A stretch of DNA of 52,347 bases from an uncultured Neomegalonema sp. (GCA_937995735.1 CALKIZ010000013.1:1-52347); one strand, 5' to 3'. Positions 35,963 through 45,373 are shown, counted from the first letter of the stretch. Program-made: numbers and translations. Notes: generated from the sequence alone by a model not told the origin.

Positions 35963-36693
35963 CAGATTGGTCCGCCCTCGATGCCGCCCTTGAACACCAT
36001 CAGCCGACTCTCTGGTGGCGCGATGATGATGCAATCGCGGATACCCCTGCCCTGCACAGGCTTATGGACTTAGCAGAAAGCGTCGGCGCACCGCTCACGC
36101 TTGCAGTCATACCCGGAAACCTAACCGACAGTCTGGCCCCCGCCATCAAAGACCGCGATGTCACAACAGCCGTTCATGGCTGGACGCATACCAACCATGC
36201 CCCAAAATCGGAAAAGAAAGCCGAGTTTCGCGCACATCGCTCCGAGGCCGTATTGATGACAGAAGCCGAGCGCGGAAAAAAGATTTTAGACGACGCTTTT
36301 GGCGGGCAATCCCTTCCACTGTTCATTCCTCCGTGGAATCGCATGGCCGAAGACTTGCCCCTAGCAAAATGCGGCTACCAAGGCGTGTCGATCTTCGGAC
36401 AGAGGCAAATCACCGACAAAAACGGCCTCATCCGCTTTGACGCGCATATTGATCCGATAGATTGGCGCGGGTCACGCTCGGCCCTAAGCGAAAAGTGTAT
36501 TGAAAATATGCTTGCCGGCTTATTGCAAGTTAATGTTCCCATTGGCTTAATGACGCATCATCTGGTCCATGACGAAGCCATTTGGACGCTTTGTTCTGAG
36601 CTTGTGAAACGGTTAACGGCAAAGGGTGCAAAATGGGTTTCTGCACGAGATTTTCTGACTCGCCCTCGGGAAGAATCGGCGCTACGCTCATGA
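35959..36693 (+). CDS. Polysaccharide deacetylase family protein
   Basis: 244 residues, a NodB-like domain without signal peptide or membrane helix, so apparently cytoplasmic. Motif 1 is the WWRDDDA run (D22-D24), motif 2 the histidine pair H73-x3-H77 (VHGWTHTNH) and motif 3 the LFIPPWNR strand. Such enzymes remove N- or O-acetyl groups from glycans. A cytoplasmic location implies action on a nucleotide- or lipid-linked intermediate. It ends one base before the ABC ATPase gene. Confidence 0.82.
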   Translation: MTDWSALDAALEHHQPTLWWRDDDAIADTPALHRLMDLAESVGAPLTLAVIPGNLTDSLAPAIKDRDVTTAVHGWTHTNHAPKSEKKAEFRAHRSEAVLMTEAERGKKILDDAFGGQSLPLFIPPWNRMAEDLPLAKCGYQGVSIFGQRQITDKNGLIRFDAHIDPIDWRGSRSALSEKCIENMLAGLLQVNVPIGLMTHHLVHDEAIWTLCSELVKRLTAKGAKWVSARDFLTRPREESALRS

Positions 36694-36694
36694 A

Positions 36695-38485
36695 ATGAAG
36701 CAACCAATTCTCAGCGTTTCCAACCTTTCCGTATCTTTTGGACGTGGGCGTTCGATGAACGAAGTCGTTCGCGGTGTTTCATTATCCCTGCACGCCGGAA
36801 AAACTCTCGCATTGGTTGGTGAATCAGGTTCAGGAAAAACAATCTCAGGTCGTGCTTTAATGGGGTTGCTCCCCCCAAAAGCCCGCATAACCGGAGGGCA
36901 GATCAACTATTGCGCCGGGGGCGATATTGTCGAAGACCTCGCCAAAGCAAATGACCGCCGAATGCGCGCTTTACGGGGCCGCGAGCTGGGGATGATCTTT
37001 CAGGAACCGATGAGTTCCCTTTCTCCGTTTCATACGATTGGCGCTCAGGTAAAAGAAAGCCTCCTCCTGCACGGAGAGAAGGATGAGCGGACCGCCCGTG
37101 ACATATGCCTCGATACTTTTGAAAAAGTCGGATTTCCTGACCCGGGCCGTGCGTTCGACTCTTATCCGTTTGAACTGTCGGGTGGTATGCGTCAGCGCGC
37201 CATGATCGCAATGGCGACAATATGCCGCCCTTCAGTTTTGATCGCAGATGAGCCGACAACTGCGCTCGACGTCACGACACAAGCCCTCATTCTCGACCTG
37301 ATCCAAAAACGGCAAGAGCAAACCGGCATGGCGGTTTTGCTGATTACCCATGATCTTGGAGTTGTCTCCAATATCGCCGACCACATCACGGTCATGCGCA
37401 AGGGCCGCGTTATGGAGGCCGGGAATGCGCGTGATTTGCTCACCGACCCGCGCCACCCTTACCTGAAGCGCCTGATTGATGCGGCCCCTGATGTCGATGT
37501 CGCGGCGGCCCATAATCCGGAACCGAAATCGGACCTGATTGTTGAAGCGCGCAACATCTCGAAAACATTCACCTCTCGTGGACGCGGGTTATTCGGGGTT
37601 GGTTCCGTCAAAATACCGGCCTTACGCGGCATTGATCTGATTATTCCGCGCGGTGAAACAGTCGCGCTGGTCGGTGAAAGCGGCTCAGGTAAATCAACAC
37701 TCGCTAATGTCATCTTAAATGCAGTCAAACCGGATAGCGGTGCGACACTTACATATCATTGCAATGAAACCGACCGGGCACTCGACGTGCCGAGCTTGTC
37801 CAGCAACGCGCTGACGCGGTTCAGGCGCGCCGTGCAGATTGTATTCCAGGACCCCTACGCATCGCTCAGTCCGCGCATGACGGTACAGGATATCCTCGCC
37901 GAGCCGCTGATCATCCATGACATTTGCAACGCGAGCGAACGCAGAGACAGATGTGCGGCGATGCTCAAACGGGTCGGGTTAGACCCCTCACATCTCGGCA
38001 GATTCCCGCACGCCTTTTCCGGCGGGCAACGCCAACGGATTTCCATCGCCCGCGCCTTAATGCTGCAACCGAAACTCTTGATTTGTGACGAACCGACCTC
38101 CGCTCTCGATGTCTCTGTGCAAGCGCAGGTTCTTGAATTGCTGACTGAATTGCGTGAGGAGTTCAACCTCAGCTATCTGTTCATCAGCCACGATCTTGCA
38201 GTTGTCTCGCGTCTTGCGGACGAAATTGCCGTAATGTGCCGGGGCGCGATTGTAGAACAAGCTCCGGCGCGGCGCTTGTTTGAAAATCCTGCACATCCCT
38301 ATACCAAAGCATTGATGGCCGCTGCGCCCGATCCGCATCCCGACCACAAACTCGACCTCAATACGATTGCGCTTGCTGCTGGCGCACAGCCGGAAAAGTG
38401 GCCTGAACCATATCGCTATGACCGCGCGGAGCCAGCTCCTTTGCGCGAAGTTGACCCCCGCCATTTCGTTCGAATGACGGCCTAG
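36695..38485 (+). CDS. Oligopeptide ABC importer, fused double ATPase (YejF type)
   Basis: 596 residues containing two complete ABC domains. Walker A is GESGSGKT (about 43) and GESGSGKST (about 327); signatures are LSGGMRQRAMIA and FSGGQRQRISIARAL; Walker B is VLIADEPTTALD and LLICDEPTSALD. Oligopeptide-type C-terminal extensions follow each domain (RHPYLKRLIDAAPD, AHPYTKALMAAAPDP). A single fused ATPase is the YejF/GsiA arrangement. It starts one base after the deacetylase stop and 14 bases before the binding-protein gene. Confidence 0.93.
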   Translation: MKQPILSVSNLSVSFGRGRSMNEVVRGVSLSLHAGKTLALVGESGSGKTISGRALMGLLPPKARITGGQINYCAGGDIVEDLAKANDRRMRALRGRELGMIFQEPMSSLSPFHTIGAQVKESLLLHGEKDERTARDICLDTFEKVGFPDPGRAFDSYPFELSGGMRQRAMIAMATICRPSVLIADEPTTALDVTTQALILDLIQKRQEQTGMAVLLITHDLGVVSNIADHITVMRKGRVMEAGNARDLLTDPRHPYLKRLIDAAPDVDVAAAHNPEPKSDLIVEARNISKTFTSRGRGLFGVGSVKIPALRGIDLIIPRGETVALVGESGSGKSTLANVILNAVKPDSGATLTYHCNETDRALDVPSLSSNALTRFRRAVQIVFQDPYASLSPRMTVQDILAEPLIIHDICNASERRDRCAAMLKRVGLDPSHLGRFPHAFSGGQRQRISIARALMLQPKLLICDEPTSALDVSVQAQVLELLTELREEFNLSYLFISHDLAVVSRLADEIAVMCRGAIVEQAPARRLFENPAHPYTKALMAAAPDPHPDHKLDLNTIALAAGAQPEKWPEPYRYDRAEPAPLREVDPRHFVRMTA

Positions 38486-38499
38486 AGGAGCTTTCCTGA

Positions 38500-40422
38500 A
38501 TGTTGAAACGCTTGACCCTTGCGGCAATTCTGCTGGCCACACCAGCGCTGGCCTTTAGCCCGACAGAGACGCCGTCATTAGCGGAAAAAGTATCGGCTGG
38601 ACAATTACCACCCGTGGCCGAACGCGCACCGGATCAACCCTTGATCGTTGACCTTGCCAGCCGGAATCGTCAAATCGGAAAGCAAGGCGGCAAACTGCGG
38701 ACACTGATCTCAAAAGGCAAAAATATCCGCTATATGGTGGTCTGGGGTTATGCCCGGCTTGTCGGTTTTGACGAGAATTACAATCTGACCGCAGATATCC
38801 TCGAAAGCTATGATGTCGAAGACGACCGCGTTTTCACATTCCACCTTCGCAAAGGCCACAAATGGTCTGATGGCCATCCATTCACGACAGAAGACTTTCG
38901 TTATTGGTGGGAAGATGTCGCCAACAATGAAGAACTGTCACCGGCTGGCCCCCCACGATACTTTCTCGCGCATGACAAACCGCCCAAAGTCCACATCATC
39001 GACGAAACGACAATTCGTTTTTCTTGGGAAGATCCCAATCCACAATTTCTAACGCTTCTCGCGGCGGCAAGACCGCCCTTTATCTATCGCCCGGCGCATT
39101 ACATGAAACGGTTTCATGTCACCTACACGCCGATAGAAAAGCTACAATATCTCATTGCGGAAAAGGGAGCCAGAAACTGGGCGCAGCTTCACAATAAGTA
39201 CGACAATATGTACAAAAACGACAACAAAGAGCTGCCATCCCTACAGCCGTGGATTAATACGACGGGCAAAAAAGCCCAGCGCTACATGATGGACCGCAAT
39301 CCATTTTTCCACCGCTTTGATACCAAAGGCCAACAGCTTCCGTATATTGACACGGTTGAGATGTCCGTCTCAGCGGCAAGCCTATTTCCCGCAAAAGTTT
39401 CCGCAGGCGAGGTTGATTTATTGGCCGGAGGGCTTGGCTTCCCGAGCATCCCTATTCTTAAACAAGGCGCGAAACGCAATAATTATGAGGCTCGTTTGTG
39501 GCCGACAGGCGCAGCCTCGCACATCGCGCTCTATCCGAATTTGAATTATTTCGATGAAACTTGGCGCGAGGTTCTGCGCGATGTCAGATTCCGCCGGGCC
39601 TTATCACTTGGCATAGACCGCAAGATCATCAACCGGACACTCTATTTCGGTCTTGGTCAGCAATCAGGGAATGGTGTCTTGGAGGGCAGTCCCTTCTATG
39701 ACCGGACGAATTCTTTCTCATTCGCGAATTTCAACCCGCAAACAGCGAATGATTTACTCGATCAAATCGGCCTGACAAAGCGGCGCGGCGACGGCATCCG
39801 GCTTTTGCCCGATGGACGCCCGCTTGAGATCATTGTTGAAACCATGGGCGAGCGCAGTGAAGAGATCGACGCGCTCCAACTCATTGGCGAGACATGGCGG
39901 GACATCGGAATTAAGCTGATTGCCCGGCCTTCCGATCGCAATATTCTTCGCCAACGTGCATACGCAGGCCGCACCATGATGACCGTCGGTAAAGGATGGG
40001 ACAATGGCGTGCCATCAGAAACCACGTCGCCGATGGCATTGGCTCCGACGGTACAAGACACGCTGACATGGCCGAAATGGGGGCAATATTTCCAGACAAT
40101 GGGACATTCAGGCACATCCCCAGACATTGATGAAGCCAAGCGGCTGCTTGACCTTTATCTCGCGTGGCAAGACGGCGCGATGGGTGATGGAACACCAAAA
40201 ACACGCGAAGAGATTTGGAAAGAGATGCTCGAAATTCACGCCGAGCAACAATACATCATCGGCGTCGTCAGTCAGGCCCCACAGCCTGTTGTCGTCAGCA
40301 ACAAACTCCGTAATGTTCCCAAAGAAGGCTTGTTCACTTGGGACCCCGGCGCTCAATTTGGCGTGCATCGGATGGATGAATTCTGGTTTGACGATAGCGA
40401 GAAAACGGCAGCGCTACAGTGA
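38500..40422 (+). CDS. Periplasmic oligopeptide-binding protein (YejA type)
   Basis: 640 residues, the long form of family-5 solute-binding proteins. Signal peptide to about residue 18 (LTLAAILLATPALA). It has FHLRKGHKWSDGHPFTTEDF and a late FRRALSLGIDRKIINRTLY motif. YejA relatives bind microcin C-like peptides, and in some Alphaproteobacteria a Yej system takes up muropeptide stem peptides. The ligand here is unknown. GGAG precedes the ATG. A 97-base gap follows, with room for an internal promoter. Confidence 0.92.
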   Translation: MLKRLTLAAILLATPALAFSPTETPSLAEKVSAGQLPPVAERAPDQPLIVDLASRNRQIGKQGGKLRTLISKGKNIRYMVVWGYARLVGFDENYNLTADILESYDVEDDRVFTFHLRKGHKWSDGHPFTTEDFRYWWEDVANNEELSPAGPPRYFLAHDKPPKVHIIDETTIRFSWEDPNPQFLTLLAAARPPFIYRPAHYMKRFHVTYTPIEKLQYLIAEKGARNWAQLHNKYDNMYKNDNKELPSLQPWINTTGKKAQRYMMDRNPFFHRFDTKGQQLPYIDTVEMSVSAASLFPAKVSAGEVDLLAGGLGFPSIPILKQGAKRNNYEARLWPTGAASHIALYPNLNYFDETWREVLRDVRFRRALSLGIDRKIINRTLYFGLGQQSGNGVLEGSPFYDRTNSFSFANFNPQTANDLLDQIGLTKRRGDGIRLLPDGRPLEIIVETMGERSEEIDALQLIGETWRDIGIKLIARPSDRNILRQRAYAGRTMMTVGKGWDNGVPSETTSPMALAPTVQDTLTWPKWGQYFQTMGHSGTSPDIDEAKRLLDLYLAWQDGAMGDGTPKTREEIWKEMLEIHAEQQYIIGVVSQAPQPVVVSNKLRNVPKEGLFTWDPGAQFGVHRMDEFWFDDSEKTAALQ

Positions 40423-40519
40423 TAAAAGATACGATTATACATTGGTTTGATGGCACAGTTTTGGACCAGCAGCTTTCCATGGTTATCTTCCAAGGTCACA
40501 GCCTTAGCGGAGCCAATTC

Positions 40520-41539
40520 ATGATCCGCTATCTCGGGCAGCGCTTTTTGACGATGCTGGTCACTTTGTTGATCGTCTCCGCGTTGGTTTTTTGGATTATC
40601 AACCTCCCCCCCGGTGACTATCTGTCGAACCAGATCGCGGAACTCCGCGCACAAGGCGAGGCCGCGAGTATCGAGAAAGCTGAGTTTCTGCGAAAGCAAT
40701 ACTCGCTCGATCAACCGCTCTGGAAACAGTATTTTATCTGGCTGGGCGCAGTCCCCGGCCCCGATGGATATAATGGTCTGTTACAAGGCGACCTTGGTTG
40801 GTCTTTTGAATTCGACCAGCCTGTAAAAGAAGTCTTGGGCGAAGCCCTGTGGCTGACATGCGTTGTCAATCTCGCGGCTCTGCTGTTCATCTATATTGTA
40901 TCCTTACCGCTTGGCACGGTCGCAGCGGTAAAGGCGGGCAGTTGGCTCGATTATTTTATCGCAATCATTGGCTATATAGGCTTGGCAACCCCGAACTTTT
41001 TGCTCGCGCTCATTTTGCTTTATTATGGCCAAATCTATCTCGATCTTCCCATTGGCGGATTAATGGACCCCAGCTTTGAGGGTGAACCGATGAGCTGGGC
41101 TAAATTAAAATCCATCCTCGCGCATTTGATTGTCCCAACGATTGTGATCGGAACCGCAGGAACGGCGGCAATGATCCGCCGCCTCCGCGCGAACCTACTG
41201 GATGAACTCGGCAAACCTTATGTCGTGACCGCAAAGGCCAAAGGTCTGTCGCCCACCAAGCGCGTTGTGAAGTACCCGTTGCGCGCCGCTCTTAATCCGT
41301 TTGTGGCCGACATAGGCAACTTGCTGCCATCCTTGGTCAGTGGCTCCGTCCTTGTGTCTGTCGTTCTCAGCCTGCCGACGCTCGGCCCCGCCCTTCTCAC
41401 GGCGCTTCAAACTCAAGACCAATACCTTGCCGGATTTATCCTTCTGTTTGTCTCTGCGTTGACACTGGTTGGGATGCTGGTTTCCGATATTCTACTGGCG
41501 ATCCTTGATCCGCGTATCAGGTTCGGAGGACGCGGATAA
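40520..41539 (+). CDS. Oligopeptide ABC permease (YejB type)
   Basis: 339 residues with about 6 membrane helices. The first helix starts at residue 8 (RFLTMLVTLLIVSALVFW) and is followed by the long periplasmic loop typical of DppB-like permeases (EFLRKQYSLDQPLWKQY). The EAA coupling loop is AKAKGLSPTKRVVKYPLRAA. The stop TAA overlaps the next ATG by one base. Confidence 0.92.
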   Translation: MIRYLGQRFLTMLVTLLIVSALVFWIINLPPGDYLSNQIAELRAQGEAASIEKAEFLRKQYSLDQPLWKQYFIWLGAVPGPDGYNGLLQGDLGWSFEFDQPVKEVLGEALWLTCVVNLAALLFIYIVSLPLGTVAAVKAGSWLDYFIAIIGYIGLATPNFLLALILLYYGQIYLDLPIGGLMDPSFEGEPMSWAKLKSILAHLIVPTIVIGTAGTAAMIRRLRANLLDELGKPYVVTAKAKGLSPTKRVVKYPLRAALNPFVADIGNLLPSLVSGSVLVSVVLSLPTLGPALLTALQTQDQYLAGFILLFVSALTLVGMLVSDILLAILDPRIRFGGRG

Positions 41540-42735
41540 TGGCACATGATCCAACCGTAAACCAACCAACCAACCAACCCTCGGCGACCAATCCCAGCGA
41601 GCGTTACGTCGATACCGAAACCTATGATCCAGCGGCAGAGGTAGACATCGGCGGCGCGCGCCCTGACCTTGATATGCCGACGGGAAAACTGATCCGGCAA
41701 CGGTTCTTCAAGCATAAACTGGCTGTTATCTCCGCGATTTTTCTCGCGTTTCTTTATCTATGCGTTCCATTCGTTGAGTTGATCGCGCCCTATGATGCCA
41801 ACACCCGCGACGCAAACCACCTCTACGCACCGCCTCAAGGCATCCACCTGTACCACGAGGGCGAATATATCGGCCCGTTTGTCTACCCGACAAAAGCGGT
41901 TCCCGATTTGGAGATGTTCCGTTGGAATTACGAAGAAGACCGGACACAGCCGCAAAAGCTCAGATTTTTTTGCTCAGGCGAACGTTACGAATTTTGGGGA
42001 TTGATCAAAGCTGATTTCCATTTGGTCTGCGCACCTGAAGATGGCTCATTCTTTTTACTCGGCACGGATCGCCTGGGCCGTGATGTCTTCTCGCGTCTTG
42101 TATATGGCGCGCGTTTGTCACTGACGGTAGGATTGATCGGAATCGCCATCTCCCTAATCATTGGAATGACATTGGGCGGCATGGCCGGATATTTTGGCGG
42201 ATGGGTAGACTCAGTCGTCCAGCGCGCAATCGAAGTTATCCGCAGCTTGCCAGAGCTACCAATCTGGCTAGCGCTATCTGCGGCGGTTCCGGCCACATGG
42301 TCCCCCGTGGCCGTGTTTTTAATGATCTCAGTGATCTTAGGATTGCTCGATTGGCCCGGACTGGCGAGGGCGGTTCGATCTAAGCTATTATCTCTGCGCG
42401 AAGAAGATTTTGTCAAAGCGGCAGAATTGGTTGGCGCAAAACCAAGCCGGATTATCAAACGGCATCTGCTTCCGAACTTCATGTCACACATCGTGGTGAG
42501 TGCATCGCTGTCGATCCCGGCAATGATTTTGGGAGAGACAGCGTTGAGCTTTTTGGGCCTCGGCCTTCGCCCACCGGCAACGAGTTGGGGGGTGATGCTG
42601 AACGAAGCGCAGAACCTCACCGTCGTTGAGTTCTACCCGTGGGTCGCAAGCGCGATGGTTCCGGTCATGTTGGTCGTACTCGCCTTCAACTTCCTTGGTG
42701 ACGGCTTAAGGGATGCAATGGACCCTTACAGTTAA
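41539..42735 (+). CDS. Oligopeptide ABC permease (YejE type)
   Basis: 398 residues, longer than DppC-type permeases because of a hydrophilic N-terminal extension (about 1-65) and a large periplasmic insert after the first helix (about 85-175), both YejE traits. The EAA loop is ELVGAKPSRIIKRHLLPN. It forms the membrane channel with the preceding permease. Last gene of the operon; no clear terminator is visible in the next 150 bases. Confidence 0.92.
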   Translation: MAHDPTVNQPTNQPSATNPSERYVDTETYDPAAEVDIGGARPDLDMPTGKLIRQRFFKHKLAVISAIFLAFLYLCVPFVELIAPYDANTRDANHLYAPPQGIHLYHEGEYIGPFVYPTKAVPDLEMFRWNYEEDRTQPQKLRFFCSGERYEFWGLIKADFHLVCAPEDGSFFLLGTDRLGRDVFSRLVYGARLSLTVGLIGIAISLIIGMTLGGMAGYFGGWVDSVVQRAIEVIRSLPELPIWLALSAAVPATWSPVAVFLMISVILGLLDWPGLARAVRSKLLSLREEDFVKAAELVGAKPSRIIKRHLLPNFMSHIVVSASLSIPAMILGETALSFLGLGLRPPATSWGVMLNEAQNLTVVEFYPWVASAMVPVMLVVLAFNFLGDGLRDAMDPYS

Positions 42736-42883
42736 GGCGGTCCCCACCCAACCATCTTAAGACTACCGGACTGCTACCCTTACATTAAGGACAGAAACCG
42801 CATTCAAAAAAACCTTAGTGATACGGCGTGTCATATGCTCACTCCAAAATCCACACCGGTAAGTTCCGAGTAGCAGCTCTGAA

Positions 42884-43216
42884 CTAGGCGCAGACACGGG
42901 CGAAAAGATGTTCGACTATGCTTTGACGAAGATCGCGACTGTGAAGGATGCAGAGCCTACGGACGAGTACTCTTCGGCATCTCGATAGAGTAGAACTCCT
43001 CACCAGCACTACGTCGCCACGCTTCACTGTATCTGTAAGCGCCGTATTGAAGGCTAAATGATCGAAGTCGTCATCGGCTTGAATATACCACGAGCCAAGG
43101 TCTGGGTGCGGGGCGACTGCACCCGCTGAAGTCATTAGCGCGAAGAACTCAGGATAACCTAGGTCAGGCGTTCGCGTTGCATGGGTAAGTTGAGCTTCTA
43201 CAAAAAAGGTTTTCAT
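42884..43216 (-). CDS. Small protein of unknown family, possibly with altered C-terminus
   Basis: 110 residues. An excellent GGAGGGAA ribosome-binding site makes the start credible. The first 75 residues (MKTFFVEAQLTHATRTPD, then GSWYIQADDDFDHLAFNTAL and GDVVLVRSS) have the beta-strand and tryptophan layout of small ferredoxin-fold proteins of the Cas2/SinR-like kind, which is a weak resemblance only. The last 35 residues are rich in Arg, Cys and Leu and look unlike the rest, as after a frameshift. It is isolated between the Yej operon and a lipoprotein gene on the same strand. Confidence 0.5.
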   Translation of the reverse strand: MKTFFVEAQLTHATRTPDLGYPEFFALMTSAGAVAPHPDLGSWYIQADDDFDHLAFNTALTDTVKRGDVVLVRSSTLSRCRRVLVRRLCILHSRDLRQSIVEHLFARVCA

Positions 43217-43292
43217 ATCTAATTCCCTCCGATAGCCCCCAGAGGAAAAGAATAACTAAAAGTAGGCAGTTTGCAATGTATACAATCGCCAA

Positions 43293-43319
43293 TAAAAAAA
43301 GGGCCTTCTGGCCCCTTTT
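43293..43319 (-). terminator. Rho-independent terminator of the LysM lipoprotein gene
   Basis: On the minus strand AAAAGGGGCC pairs with GGCCCTTTT around an AGAA loop and runs into T7. It lies 27 bases past the stop at 43346. Confidence 0.85.
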
Positions 43320-43345
43320 CCACGATCAAACGATCAATAAAAATA

Positions 43346-45373
43346 TCAACCGCGTAATTGCTTCAGCGCATCTGTGACGCTCGCGTTTGCATCTCTCAAC
43401 TCAAAGCGAACCCGATGATCGCGGCTGGATTTTCCGATCATTTGGCCTTGCTTCACAAGAGTACCGGGACGCACTTCAGAATAGTCGAGGCCCACAGTTA
43501 GACTACGCCAACCATTAACATGTTCGATCACGACCAGGACACCCATATTGCCACGCTCGACATGAACGACTTTACCGGCGGCAGCGGCAGCGACCGGAGC
43601 ATTACCAATGCCTTCGATCTCGATCTGGCCTGCATCAAGACGGTAAACTTTACCGTGGATCGGCCAAGAGAAAGACTTCGTTTTTTCGTTAGCAATCGGA
43701 TCGCGGAGAGGAATCGAGGCCCGTTGGATTGAGATCTTATGTTTCGTCCGATCACTGTTTGACGCTAAGAGAGCGCCGGGCGTTATGCCACGCCGCAAAA
43801 CCGAGCCGGCCCCCTCGGCGCTTACAATGTCGAGAACAGTGTCTTCATACTGAAATTGTCCCGGCGCTTTTGATGGCCGCGCGGGAATCTTCAACTTCTG
43901 CCCGATATAAATCGTCTCCTCCGGTGCGAAATTATTTGCGTAGGCGATTTGGTCCGGCGTTGTTCCGACAGCTTGCGCAATCGTCAACAGCGTATCGCCC
44001 TGTTTGATCTCGTATTCTCCAACAAAGCGTTCACTCGCACGAGATATAGGTTGCTGGAACTGCGAAGGGGGAACTGGACGCGCACCAAACTGTTGGAACT
44101 GCGGAGGCTGAGGTGGACGCGCACCAAATTGCTGGAACTGCGGAGGCTGAGTCGGACGCGAACCAAATTGCTGGAACTGCGGAGGCTGGGTCGGACGCGA
44201 ACCAATTTGCTGGAACTGCGAAGGTTGGGGCGGGCGCGCACCAAATTGCTGGAATTGCGACGGCTGAGGTGGGCGCGCACCAAATTGTTGAGGCGGAGCC
44301 TGATTTGGCGCTTGCACGAAACCAGCGGCGGGGTTCTCCAATTCCGGCCATATACCGGGGCGGAGCAAATCATAAGGCCGGGTATATCTGTTTGACGCTC
44401 TCGGAACGTTCAAACCGGCACTCAGTTGCGGCTGCGGTGCAGCAAATCGTTCTTGCTCGGCGCGTTGTGCCAACAGCAAATCAAGCGCGGCACGTGAGTA
44501 TCCTTCATTTGATCCTCTGGGGCGAGCTGGTTCGCTAACTGGTGAGGGTGCGCGCGCTCTGGTGCGTCCAAACGGATCATCCCGAATTCTAGGGTCTTGC
44601 CAAGCACCATACGCATCCTGATCTTGCGACAAATTGGGCCGTTGGACCGGGGGAGCGGTTCGCCTGATATCACGTTGAACAGTCGCATAATCTTCACCGA
44701 TTGACGGAAGGTCACGACTGACGGGGCGGTTCGGGCGCTGCACAGGCGATGGGATCGGCTGTAAAGCCGTTTCCTCGATCACCGAACGCCTTGGTAAGCG
44801 CTGTATCTTTGGAGGTGCAGAATCTCGTTCCTGGAAACCTGATTGCGGCGCAAAACCCGTGTCCCGGTCAAAAGATTGTACCGGTTCAAACGGAGCTAAA
44901 CCACCCTGTTGCCGGCTCTGGGAAAAAGCGGATGGCGGTGATTGACGAAGATCGCCGGAAAAGGATTGTTGTGGTGGGCGAAACTCCTGCCGTGCCAAAA
45001 CAGGCGAGGATGCAATGGGCGAAAACTGTCGCGCGCCGCGTTGTTGATCCAAAACCCCAAATGTCTCGGAGCTGCCGCCAAGCGAAGCAACTTGATTTCC
45101 CGGTACTTCAAGAGATGTAAGCTGCGATTGCGGTCTAATTTGCGTGCCGGGGAATGATTGCGGGCCATTCAATGCCGTCGGTTGATAAACGGGCAGATCA
45201 TTGCGCGAAGCGTTAAAAGCCTGAGGCTGAATTTGTGGAATCGGACCATTGCTGCCGCGTGCAAGATCAACGGTCGCAAAAGAAGCTGGCTGCGAACACG
45301 CAGAAAGAATCGTTAAGATCGCGACGGCACTAACAGAACCGAAAACAAGACGAAAAGATGCAGGACGCGGCAT
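43346..45373 (-). CDS. LysM / degenerate M23 lipoprotein with 13-residue repeats (NlpD/DipM-like)
   Basis: 675 residues from the ATG at 45373, with AAAGG upstream. The lipobox LTILSAC puts the lipidated cysteine near residue 25. A long disordered Gln/Pro/Arg-rich region follows, including six 13-residue repeats (FGARPPQPSQFQQ type). Then comes a LysM domain (YEIKQGDTLLTIAQAVG to YIGQKLKIP) and a C-terminal M23 lytic-metallopeptidase fold (FSWPIHGKVYRLDAG, RVRFELRDA). The zinc ligands HxxxD and HxH are not conserved, as in NlpD, EnvC and DipM, which activate murein amidases at the division site. Envelope-located, with its own terminator and a CtrA-like box upstream. Confidence 0.88.
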   Translation of the reverse strand: MPRPASFRLVFGSVSAVAILTILSACSQPASFATVDLARGSNGPIPQIQPQAFNASRNDLPVYQPTALNGPQSFPGTQIRPQSQLTSLEVPGNQVASLGGSSETFGVLDQQRGARQFSPIASSPVLARQEFRPPQQSFSGDLRQSPPSAFSQSRQQGGLAPFEPVQSFDRDTGFAPQSGFQERDSAPPKIQRLPRRSVIEETALQPIPSPVQRPNRPVSRDLPSIGEDYATVQRDIRRTAPPVQRPNLSQDQDAYGAWQDPRIRDDPFGRTRARAPSPVSEPARPRGSNEGYSRAALDLLLAQRAEQERFAAPQPQLSAGLNVPRASNRYTRPYDLLRPGIWPELENPAAGFVQAPNQAPPQQFGARPPQPSQFQQFGARPPQPSQFQQIGSRPTQPPQFQQFGSRPTQPPQFQQFGARPPQPPQFQQFGARPVPPSQFQQPISRASERFVGEYEIKQGDTLLTIAQAVGTTPDQIAYANNFAPEETIYIGQKLKIPARPSKAPGQFQYEDTVLDIVSAEGAGSVLRRGITPGALLASNSDRTKHKISIQRASIPLRDPIANEKTKSFSWPIHGKVYRLDAGQIEIEGIGNAPVAAAAAGKVVHVERGNMGVLVVIEHVNGWRSLTVGLDYSEVRPGTLVKQGQMIGKSSRDHRVRFELRDANASVTDALKQLRG
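44051..44284 (-). repeat. Six tandem 39-base repeats inside the LysM lipoprotein gene
   Basis: Six in-frame units of 39 bases encode FGARPPQPSQFQQ and close variants (IGSRPTQPP, FGSRPTQPP, FGARPVPPS). The nucleotide copies are highly similar, so unit number can be expected to vary by slippage or recombination. Confidence 0.9.

Noticed and set aside
42884-43216. A Cas2 protein
   Set aside because: Only a loose strand-pattern resemblance; no cas1, no repeats, and the C-terminus does not fit.
44051-44284. CRISPR-like array (39-base repeats)
   Set aside because: There are no spacers; the units are contiguous, in frame, and encode a 13-residue protein repeat.
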